DNA of 64,000 nucleotides, taken from positions 1 to 64,000 of the forward strand of contig CAMDGV010000009.1 of the NCBI GenBank assembly GCA_945898055.1, read 5' to 3'. The notes below the pieces were generated by a model. The model saw only the letters and a program-made list of their open reading frames with translations. It was not told the origin of the DNA and searched no databases. How positions within the stretch are numbered: position 1 is the first letter of the stretch; every line of letters starts with the position of its first letter. This document shows, piece after piece, positions 16,980-24,886 of the stretch. This stretch comes from Akkermansia muciniphila (GTDB lineage: Bacteria > Verrucomicrobiota > Verrucomicrobiia > Limisphaerales > UBA9464). Both the position numbers and the translations under genes were made by a program.

Positions 16980-19424
16980 ATGCACGGAGTCTTCTGTCTT
17001 ATGTCCTGCTTCCCGAAACTGACCTCGGTACTGGGTTCTGTGTTCCTGCTCCTCAGCCTAGGAACCGCTGCGGATCCGGTTGTCTTCAGACCTGTCCCAA
17101 AGTTGAATTCGGTCTCAATGAGTTTTCTGCAACGTGGAAAGACTCATCAGATTAGTCTTTCCGGCGATTCGCTGGACGCCTTCTTGAAACCGATTCTTTC
17201 ACATACGGGACTGCAAGTCCGAACGGTTTCTCCAACACCTTCCTTGATTCAATTCGAAAGTTCGGCCGGAGGAATCGCCGTCCTAACGACAGACTTGGCA
17301 AAGACAATGGCCCTCGAAATTAAGGTCGCACCGGAAATGCCGCTCGGCCCGCAAGAACTCCGTTTTTCGGGACTAGGAGGGGTCTCCAATCCCTTGATTC
17401 TGCAAATCACTGATGTCCCGGAAATAACCGAGCCAAAGGGAACTGATTCGATGACGGATGCCCCGTTACTCACTTTACCGGTAGGAATTGCGGGTCGCAT
17501 AACTGGGTCCGCCCAATCTGATAACTACCGATTCACGCTGAAAGAGGGTGAGGAAATTCTTTTAGATGTCCAAGCCAATCGAATGGGCTCGCCCTTGGAT
17601 GCCACATTGAGGGTATTGGACGCCGAAGGTAAGGAATTAGCTAAAAGCGAAGATGTCCACGGCCTCGACCCTTTCCTTGTGTTCAAAGCGCCTCAGTACG
17701 GTTTTTACGGGATTCGCCTGAATGATCTGCGAAATCTGGGTGGTGACAGCTATACCTATCACTTGGTAGTGGGTAAACGGCCTTATGTCGAAAGTATTTT
17801 TCCCTTCGGGGGACGCCGTGGTTCAGCGGTGGAAGTGCAACTTAATGGGCACACTTTGGAAGGTTCAGATCGGATGACCCTGAGTCTAGCCTCCGAGGCT
17901 CCGCTCGGGCGGCAGGAGATCCGAGCTCGGACATCGAATGGGACTTCAAATCCAGTCGGATTCGAAGTGGGCGACTTACCGGAATTACGCGAAGTCGAAC
18001 CCAACGATACGGCGGAGAAAGCGACTCCGGCCAGTGGTCCGATGGTGTTGAATGGGCGTATTGAAAAATCAGGTGACAACGATATATACCGATTTAAAAG
18101 CCCTTCCGATCAACGATGGATTGCCGAAGTTTTTGCCCGTCGTTTTGGATCGCCCTTAGATCCGCTCCTCACCCTGCAGGATGCGCGGGGGAACCTTCTT
18201 CAGCGCAATGATGATGCTAATGGTCCCGATGCGCGTCTTGAATTTGATGCCAAGAAAGACACCGAATATCTTCTGAGTATTCGGGATTTGACGGATCGAG
18301 GCGGTGCCTCATTTGGCTACCGATTAACTCTTAAAAAACCCGATTTGGCTCCGAGTTTTAGTGCCAAGGCATCGGTGGGGCGCGTACGGATTCATCAGGA
18401 TGGGTGGCTAGCAATTCGTTGTGAAATCACCCGACGGAACGGTTACGACGGGATGGTGAGGATCGTCGGTGCGGACCTACCGGCCGGTGTCTGGGTAGTG
18501 CCCGGCACGGCTGGCGTTGGCAGCGACATTGCTTGGTTGCTAGTGGGCGCCCATCCGGAGGCGCAGCTCGGTTCTTTTCCGCTGCGGCTCCAAGCCCTCG
18601 GTGAGCACGGTGGAAAGGCCCTCAAACAGCCGGTTCAACTCTCCGAAGCAGGCTGGCTTACTCTCCTTCCTATGGCTCCATTTTCAGTGGATCTAGGGCA
18701 GGCATCAGCGTCGCTGGAACAAAATGCAACTCTACCCTTGGACGTGGCAATTGTCCGTCGAACTGGTTTTACCGGCGAAATTAAAGTGATCGCAGAGGGC
18801 CCCAGTGGGGTTACGATCCCCTCGCTGACCCTCGCTCCCGACCAGTCGCGTGGCCGGCTTCAAGTGACTGCTGCTTACAATGCCGCAACAGGGACAAGCC
18901 CAATCGCTCTTCGCGCTGAGGCTCTAGTCGATGGCCAAACAGTGGTGCAATCGGCACCGCGATTTACTGATTTAACTCTCCACGGAATTCCGCTCTATGC
19001 CACAGCTATGTTACCGGGATCACCTTTCTTTCGCACCGATGCGGTCAAACTTTCTGCGGTAGCTCTTCCCACCAATTCAGTCTCTTCTGCCAACCGTAGC
19101 GAATTTGTGGTCAAGGTTGATCGCCGTGGATACGAGGGTGAGGTGACTCTTCTTCTTGACGGGGTTCCTAAGGGAGTAATAGCCACGGTCGCGCCGATAT
19201 TAGCCAAGGCTAAGGAGGCTTCAGTCAATCTAGTGGTCACAGAACAAGCGGTGGCTGGCAAAGCGTATGCGATTGGAATCTCAGTCACCTTTACGCATGC
19301 TGACCGAATCTGGCACCAAAAAACGACCCCGATCTCTTTAACTATTACCGCACCGGTCATTGAGACTACCTCGACCAACGCCCCAGCGACCAACACCCCT
19401 GCGGCAAGCAAATTTCCTCTTTAA
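16980..19424 (+). CDS. Exported PPC-domain protein
   Basis: 814 residues with an N-terminal signal peptide (SVLGSVFLLLSLGTAA); an internal ATG at 17001 would give a shorter, equally good signal. Two pre-peptidase C-terminal (PPC) domains are visible, at about 170-265 (VGIAGRITGSAQSDNYRFTLKEG) and 335-450 (EVEPNDTAEKA, NGRIEKSGDNDIYRFKSP). Ig-like beta-sandwich stretches make up the rest, and the tail is Thr/Ala/Pro-rich. PPC domains are carbohydrate or protein-binding adhesion modules of secreted enzymes; no catalytic domain was recognised. The next gene starts 3 nt after the stop, so the two are tightly coupled. Confidence 0.88.
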   Translation: MHGVFCLMSCFPKLTSVLGSVFLLLSLGTAADPVVFRPVPKLNSVSMSFLQRGKTHQISLSGDSLDAFLKPILSHTGLQVRTVSPTPSLIQFESSAGGIAVLTTDLAKTMALEIKVAPEMPLGPQELRFSGLGGVSNPLILQITDVPEITEPKGTDSMTDAPLLTLPVGIAGRITGSAQSDNYRFTLKEGEEILLDVQANRMGSPLDATLRVLDAEGKELAKSEDVHGLDPFLVFKAPQYGFYGIRLNDLRNLGGDSYTYHLVVGKRPYVESIFPFGGRRGSAVEVQLNGHTLEGSDRMTLSLASEAPLGRQEIRARTSNGTSNPVGFEVGDLPELREVEPNDTAEKATPASGPMVLNGRIEKSGDNDIYRFKSPSDQRWIAEVFARRFGSPLDPLLTLQDARGNLLQRNDDANGPDARLEFDAKKDTEYLLSIRDLTDRGGASFGYRLTLKKPDLAPSFSAKASVGRVRIHQDGWLAIRCEITRRNGYDGMVRIVGADLPAGVWVVPGTAGVGSDIAWLLVGAHPEAQLGSFPLRLQALGEHGGKALKQPVQLSEAGWLTLLPMAPFSVDLGQASASLEQNATLPLDVAIVRRTGFTGEIKVIAEGPSGVTIPSLTLAPDQSRGRLQVTAAYNAATGTSPIALRAEALVDGQTVVQSAPRFTDLTLHGIPLYATAMLPGSPFFRTDAVKLSAVALPTNSVSSANRSEFVVKVDRRGYEGEVTLLLDGVPKGVIATVAPILAKAKEASVNLVVTEQAVAGKAYAIGISVTFTHADRIWHQKTTPISLTITAPVIETTSTNAPATNTPAASKFPL

Positions 19425-19427
19425 TCT

Positions 19428-20822
19428 GTGACACCTCTACCCGTTCACCTAGCTAGTTTTCGGCTGCGCACTCTCTCTAGCTTGGCTGCCCTAACCTTGG
19501 GTTGGCCGGCATCCTTGTTAGCGGTAGACGCTCCGGTTTCTTGGTTCAAAGACATTACACCCCTCTTTAAACGATCTTGTAATGGGTGTCATAATCCCAA
19601 CAAACTAAAGGGAGAAATCGATACAAGTAGTTATGTTGGCTTTCTAAAGCCCGGAAAGAACGGACCGAGTTTTGTGCCGAATGATCCGGCTAAATCGTTG
19701 GTCCTCGCCGAGATCACGGGTAAAGAGCCTAGTATGCCCAAAGAAGGAGATGCCTTAACCGTGGCAGAGACGACTCTGATCGAGCAATGGATTCGTGAAG
19801 GGGCGAAAGATGATACCCCGGTTGATGCCTACAGCACCCGCATTAGCGCTCCGCCCACTTACACGTCCCAACCGGTTGTGGCTGCTTTAGCGATTTCACC
19901 TGATGGACGTTGGTTAGCCTCTTCAGGATACCATGAGGTATTGGTGTTTGAAACGGAGGGATTAAAACCCTACGGCCGTTGGGTTGGTGAATCGACTCGG
20001 ATTGAGTCGCTGGCGTTCTCGATGGATTCCCGCTCCTTAGCGGTGGCTGCTGGAGTTCCTGCTCGATTAGGGGAAGTGCAAATCTGGAATGTCGAAACGG
20101 GTCACCAATCGGTCGCTTGGAAAATCTCGGCCGATTCCGTCTATGGGGTTTCGTGGTCGCCTTCCGGCGACCGACTCGCCGTTGCGGGGGCGGACAAAGC
20201 AGTTCGGGTTTTGGCTTATCCCTCCGGCAAAGAGTTGATGCGCTTTGATAATCATAGTGATTGGTCCTTGCAAACCGCTTGGTTGCCCTCGGGAACCCGA
20301 TTGATTAGCGGGAGTCGCGATCGCGCCATCAAACTCATTGATGCAACAAGCGGCCAATTCATCGACGATATTAACAAACTGCTGGAACCGATTACTTGCC
20401 TCGTTCGGCATCCAAAGGAAGAGACAGTTCTCTATGGCGGCGGCGAAGGCGGGTTGCGAATCTATAAGGCTAAGGAGAATCAGGATCGCACTTCTGGGAA
20501 TAATGACGTCAATCTCGTCCGTGATTTTGAACGTCAACCAGGCCCAGTTCAAGCCGTCGCCTTCAGCCCAGACGGTTCTCGCATCGCTGCGGCAGTTCCT
20601 AATGGCGAAGTTCGGCTTTATGCCGCTGCCAACGGTCAACGGACTGCGACCCTAGGCGGTCACGATGGTGCCGTATTCAGCCTCTGTTTTAGTCCAGATG
20701 GGACCGCTCTCTACACCGGAAGTTTTGATGGACTGATTCGCCGTTTCGATCCGGCGACGGGCCGGTTGACAGCGATCCTTCAGCCGGTGCCGATTTCGAC
20801 GGCAAACACGGCTGGCCCCTAG
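19428..20822 (+). CDS. Exported c-type cytochrome with WD40 propeller
   Basis: 464 residues starting at GTG, 3 nt after the preceding stop. A signal peptide (SLAALTLGWPASLLA) is followed by a planctomycete cytochrome C domain with a classical heme motif in FKRSCNGCHNPNKLKG and the distal SMPKEGD methionine region (about 40-130). From about 150 to the end there are WD40-type repeats (LAISPDGRWLASSG, VSWSPSGDRLAVAGADK, VAFSPDGSRIAAAV, LCFSPDGTALYTGSFDG) forming a propeller. This fused layout is common in PVC bacteria. It probably accepts electrons outside the cytoplasm; the electron donor is unknown. Confidence 0.9.
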   Translation: MTPLPVHLASFRLRTLSSLAALTLGWPASLLAVDAPVSWFKDITPLFKRSCNGCHNPNKLKGEIDTSSYVGFLKPGKNGPSFVPNDPAKSLVLAEITGKEPSMPKEGDALTVAETTLIEQWIREGAKDDTPVDAYSTRISAPPTYTSQPVVAALAISPDGRWLASSGYHEVLVFETEGLKPYGRWVGESTRIESLAFSMDSRSLAVAAGVPARLGEVQIWNVETGHQSVAWKISADSVYGVSWSPSGDRLAVAGADKAVRVLAYPSGKELMRFDNHSDWSLQTAWLPSGTRLISGSRDRAIKLIDATSGQFIDDINKLLEPITCLVRHPKEETVLYGGGEGGLRIYKAKENQDRTSGNNDVNLVRDFERQPGPVQAVAFSPDGSRIAAAVPNGEVRLYAAANGQRTATLGGHDGAVFSLCFSPDGTALYTGSFDGLIRRFDPATGRLTAILQPVPISTANTAGP

Positions 20823-20845
20823 TTTAACTAAGGAGTTGGGAGGGG

Positions 20846-22129
20846 TTAGCGGGATGCCCGTTGGACACCGACCTCGAGACAAATGGCTTCAGTGGTTGAA
20901 CGGGCATACACTCGACCGTTGGATAACACCGGTCTCGTCCAGCATTTACCATCGAGAACTTCAGCACGGGCGCGTTCTGCATAACCGCCTGGGACGGCAT
21001 CAATGAGCACCAATTGTCCATCATCCGAGAGAGCCAGCACTCCACTGGCAGTGAGGATGACGTGACCGGGACCGAACCCCGTCTTTTCCCACTTAACAGT
21101 ACCGGTGGTGATATCAACACACTTAACTGGGCCAGACCCATATTCTTTGAATTGAAACATACCATATAAGTGCCCCTCTTTGAGCACCGGTGTCGACCAA
21201 TGGTTGGCCAGCGGTTTATTGCCAGCAAAACGGTAAATTTCTGTGGCTGACCAAGTCCCACCCGTTCGGGTCACTCGAGCCGCCGCCGCGCCGACACCGT
21301 AGCCAGCAGAACAGTACACGACATTACCCGAAACGACCGGCGACGCAGCGGTAGAGACCTTGTAGGGGAAGGCAAACCGCCAGAGCTCAGTTCCAGTCTT
21401 GGGATCTGTCGATACCAATCCGGATTGAAGGAACCAGATCACCTGCCGAACTCCATCGATTGTGGTGGGCAGCACAGTGGCGTGGGTGATTCTTTCGTCA
21501 GCGGTCTTCCAGAGAGGCGCGCCCGTGCTGATATCCAAGGCGAGAAGACTTTCCCCAGGTCCACCACCACCGACAAACAAACGACCGTCTTCAATCACCG
21601 GCGATTGGGCGTTCTGCCAGCTAATATTACGTCCAGCATTATCCTTGATCAGATCCCTCTTCCAGACAATCGCACCCGTCTTGGCATCAAAGGCTTGGAC
21701 AACTAACTTTGCGGAAATCGTGTAGACCCGACCTGCGGCAATGGCAGGGGTCGACCTCGGACCGTCTCCCCCTCGGTTCTCTTTGGTGCCATCGTCCCCG
21801 CCGTCACCTACTTTCATGGTGCCGAGTGCTTGAGCCCAAAGTTCTTTCCCAGTGCTTGCATCCCGCACTACGACTGCTTCTTGAACGACTCCATCGAAGT
21901 CACGGAGTTCTTGAGTGGCACAGCGTCCACCTGCCACCGCGAAGGAACTGAACCCAGCATTACTGGGCACTTTCCACAGTACCTTGGGTCCTGTTTGAGG
22001 CCACTGAGTCGCAATTGATTCGGTAGATCGGCCATCCTGAGAAGGCCCGTGATAGCTAGACCAATCGGCTGCTTGCATGGATAAGGCAGCCGCTACCGAG
22101 GCAACAAGAAGATATCGAGTTTTGACCAT
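20846..22129 (-). CDS. Exported PQQ-binding-like beta-propeller protein
   Basis: 427 residues with a signal peptide (YLLVASVAAALSMQA) and then the PVC-typical start DWSSYHGPSQDGRSTE. Repeated blades of the PQQ/BamB type follow, with the A-x-D-x-x-T-G-x-x-x-W consensus: VVRDASTGKELWAQAL, QAFDAKTGAIVWKRDL, LALDISTGAPLWKTAD, STDPKTGTELWRFAF and CVDITTGTVKWEKT. It lacks a clear PQQ-binding active site, so a structural or substrate-binding role is as likely as dehydrogenase activity. It is convergent with the WD40 cytochrome gene (23 nt between stops) and divergent from the DUF6797-like gene. Confidence 0.9.
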   Translation of the reverse strand: MVKTRYLLVASVAAALSMQAADWSSYHGPSQDGRSTESIATQWPQTGPKVLWKVPSNAGFSSFAVAGGRCATQELRDFDGVVQEAVVVRDASTGKELWAQALGTMKVGDGGDDGTKENRGGDGPRSTPAIAAGRVYTISAKLVVQAFDAKTGAIVWKRDLIKDNAGRNISWQNAQSPVIEDGRLFVGGGGPGESLLALDISTGAPLWKTADERITHATVLPTTIDGVRQVIWFLQSGLVSTDPKTGTELWRFAFPYKVSTAASPVVSGNVVYCSAGYGVGAAAARVTRTGGTWSATEIYRFAGNKPLANHWSTPVLKEGHLYGMFQFKEYGSGPVKCVDITTGTVKWEKTGFGPGHVILTASGVLALSDDGQLVLIDAVPGGYAERARAEVLDGKCWTRPVLSNGRVYARSTTEAICLEVGVQRASR

Positions 22130-22352
22130 GAGCTAATCGGGCAGTAACGTCAGGCGATCGTCAAATCAAGAGTCACTTAATATTTCTGAGGATGTAAGCA
22201 GAAAGTTGGGTGACGCCGGAGGGGGATTTCAGATTGAATCTGCTTCCGGCGGCAGGTGGTCTCATTTCAGACTCCTGTCTGCAGGGGTTACGAAAGATTG
22301 TTTCAACGAAACTCAACTAAGAGGGACTTTCGAGTCCGAAGATAATCAGCAT

Positions 22353-24710
22353 ATGTACTTTAATAGAATTTTTTGTTCACACTTACGCCCGACGCTCGCT
22401 GCACTTTCGGCGATCGCAGCCTTAGCTTTTCCCGCCCATGCTGCGGATGCCAAGGTCAACGAGAGCTTGCTCCAAAAGAATTTTCCATTTCAAGGCGCCT
22501 GTATCTCCGCAACTTTCCCGGCCAAGAATACGGCGATGAAGGGCCTCGCCATTCGGTTGCCTGGCGATGCTGGGGCCAATGTCCTTTTCGATACCGACCT
22601 CTGTCGGATGGCCGCAGGTTGGACCGGTGGCTACATCAGTACCCGCGGTGTCACTTACGACGGATCTCACGGTGGCCATCCAGCGATTGTCGGAACGCAG
22701 AAATTTGGGACAGCCGTTGTTCCAGGTGTCTCGGTGACCTCAACTTTCAAGGATTCGAGGTCGGAACCGTTTGGTCCGATGGATTCAACGGTGGCCCGAT
22801 GGGGCGGACTCCGCCTCTTAGGTGACCGTGTCCAACTCGAATACATCGTCGCTGGAAATGTTCGCATCGAAGAACAACCTTCTGCGGTGTCGGCAGGGGA
22901 ACAAACTGTCTTCCTTCGCAACTTCCAAATCAAAGCAGACGCAGGCCGTTCCTACTTCGGCAAGAATCCCAAGATAACCACAGCTTTTTCGATCCTTTTG
23001 GCTGACGTTGAAGGCATCGCCAAGGACGACAAAGGCCGTCTAGAAAAACGGGTCTTGATCTTGGGAGGCAAAGAAACGGCAACCTGGATCAAAGCTTCCG
23101 GCCTTCCCAAGGGCGTGACTTTAGTCGCTGAAGAGGGGCGTGTTTCGTTACGAATCGCTGCTGGAACGGTGGCGACTCAACCCTTCCAAGTGGCCATTTT
23201 AAGTGGATCCAACCCCGATGCTGCCACGTTTGAAGCGGCCACACAGACTTCAGCGGTCTTCGCTGACTTTTCTAAGGGGGGACCTGTTCGCTGGCCGCAG
23301 ACTGTGGAAACCAAGGGAACCGTCAGCACGGCGGACGCCGCTTATGTCGTCGATAACATTACGACCCCGATCAATAATCCTTGGAACCGGCGTGTTCGTA
23401 TCGGTGGTATGGATTTCTTTGCCGACGGGACACGCGCTGCCGTCTCCACTTGGGATGGGGATCTTTGGATCGTTTCGGGTATTGATGCGAACTTGCAAAA
23501 TCTCCGCTGGAAACGGTTTGCCTCCGGCATGTACGAGACGCTTGGTTTGAGAATTATTAATGACGTTGTTTATACCTCGGGCCGTGATCAATTGACCCGT
23601 TACACCGATGTCAATGGCGATGGCGAGGCGGACTACTACGAAAACTTCAACAATCAGGTCACTTCAACTGAAGGATTCCACGAATTCCTCTTTGATTTGC
23701 AAACAGACGCGCAAGGTAATTTCTACTTTGCTAAGGCGGGCCCGGTTAAAGGGGGTGGACGCGGTTTTGAGACAATTTCGCGTGACGCCGGGACGTTGAT
23801 GAAAGTCAGTGCCAACGGAAAAAAATTCGAAACTGTGGCGACGGGTTTCCGTGCCCCCAATGGGATTGGAGTTAATCCGTGGAATGGTCAAATTACCACC
23901 GGCGATAACGAAGGCACTTGGGTCCCTACTTGCCCGGTGAATTGGGTGAAACCGGGTGGGTTTTACGGGGTCGAAGACCTCGCTCACGGCGCGGATGTGA
24001 AGTCTTTTCGGCAACCCCTGACCTGGATGTCACACGACAACTACGACAATAGTGGTGGCGGACAAGTTTGGGTGGACAGCGACAAATGGGGCCCATTTTC
24101 TAAGCGACTGCTGCACATGAGTTATGGCCAGTGCTCGCTGTTCCTAGTGATGCACGAAGAGATCAACGGTCAAATTCAAGGGGGAGTGGTAAAATTCCCG
24201 CTTAAATTTACCAGTTCGGCCATGCGCGGTCGTTTCAACAAGAAGGACGGTCAACTTTACGTAGCGGGCCTGCAAGGGTGGCAGACCAAAGCGGTTAAAA
24301 TTTCCGGCTTCGACCGGGTCCGTTACACTGGAAAACCAGTATATTCAGTGCAGCAAATGAAGGTGACCAGCAAAGGACTTCGATTGACTTTCACTCATCC
24401 TTTGGATGCCAAAGAAGCGTCGGATATCCAGAACTTCTCTGCGCGCCGTTGGAATTACAACCGCACGTCCGACTACGGATCTCAAACTTTCAAGGTGAAG
24501 AATCCCACCGAAAAAGGCCGGGAAACCGTCGCTATAACGGGTGCTAAGGTGAGTGACGATGGGCTTTCGGTGGATATTGAGATCGAAGACTTCCGTTTGG
24601 TAAATCAGTTGGAGATCAAATTCCAACTGAAGGCCAAGGACGGCAGTCCGATCGAGCAGGAATTTCAGTGCTCAGTCAATGTGATCCCTGGCGGCGTTGT
24701 CTCGAGGTAA
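22353..24710 (+). CDS. Exported DUF6797-like propeller protein
   Basis: About 785 residues from ATG 22353, which gives the signal peptide RPTLAALSAIAALAFPAHA; the ORF track starts 49 codons earlier with no signal. The N-terminal ~280 residues (FPFQGACISATFPAKNTAMKGLAIRL) resemble DUF6797, assigned from memory. The middle is a sorbosone-dehydrogenase-like propeller (RVRIGGMDFFADGTRAAVSTWDGDLWIVSG, APNGIGVNPWNGQITTGDNEG). A C-terminal Ig-like region (about 660-780) follows. No heme motif was found. A strong terminator lies just downstream. It is divergent from the PQQ-like gene across a 223-nt spacer. Confidence 0.82.
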   Translation: MYFNRIFCSHLRPTLAALSAIAALAFPAHAADAKVNESLLQKNFPFQGACISATFPAKNTAMKGLAIRLPGDAGANVLFDTDLCRMAAGWTGGYISTRGVTYDGSHGGHPAIVGTQKFGTAVVPGVSVTSTFKDSRSEPFGPMDSTVARWGGLRLLGDRVQLEYIVAGNVRIEEQPSAVSAGEQTVFLRNFQIKADAGRSYFGKNPKITTAFSILLADVEGIAKDDKGRLEKRVLILGGKETATWIKASGLPKGVTLVAEEGRVSLRIAAGTVATQPFQVAILSGSNPDAATFEAATQTSAVFADFSKGGPVRWPQTVETKGTVSTADAAYVVDNITTPINNPWNRRVRIGGMDFFADGTRAAVSTWDGDLWIVSGIDANLQNLRWKRFASGMYETLGLRIINDVVYTSGRDQLTRYTDVNGDGEADYYENFNNQVTSTEGFHEFLFDLQTDAQGNFYFAKAGPVKGGGRGFETISRDAGTLMKVSANGKKFETVATGFRAPNGIGVNPWNGQITTGDNEGTWVPTCPVNWVKPGGFYGVEDLAHGADVKSFRQPLTWMSHDNYDNSGGGQVWVDSDKWGPFSKRLLHMSYGQCSLFLVMHEEINGQIQGGVVKFPLKFTSSAMRGRFNKKDGQLYVAGLQGWQTKAVKISGFDRVRYTGKPVYSVQQMKVTSKGLRLTFTHPLDAKEASDIQNFSARRWNYNRTSDYGSQTFKVKNPTEKGRETVAITGAKVSDDGLSVDIEIEDFRLVNQLEIKFQLKAKDGSPIEQEFQCSVNVIPGGVVSR

Positions 24711-24743
24711 ATCTAGCTCGGCTTCTTTTTAAAATCGAATAGG

Positions 24744-24774
24744 CCCCGTTCACACGGTGTGAGCGGGGTTTTTT
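24744..24774 (+). terminator. Rho-independent terminator
   Basis: An 11-bp stem, CCCCGTTCACA with TGTGAGCGGGG (one G-U pair) around a CGG loop, is followed by six T. It lies 34 nt after the DUF6797-like gene and before the next signal-peptide gene, so it separates two transcription units. Confidence 0.9.
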
Positions 24775-24886
24775 GCAATCTGAACCCCCGGTAATCCCCC
24801 TCTCGGCCCATTTCAATCGAACAGTTCTTTTTGCATCTTTTAACTTCCCGCTTTTCCACCGTCGATCTGTGGATCAGTGTCCACCC

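Noticed and set aside
20067-20639. 190-aa minus-strand ORF opposite the WD40 gene
   Set aside because: The plus-strand protein has a signal peptide, a CxxCH motif and WD40 repeats; the minus frame is a shadow.
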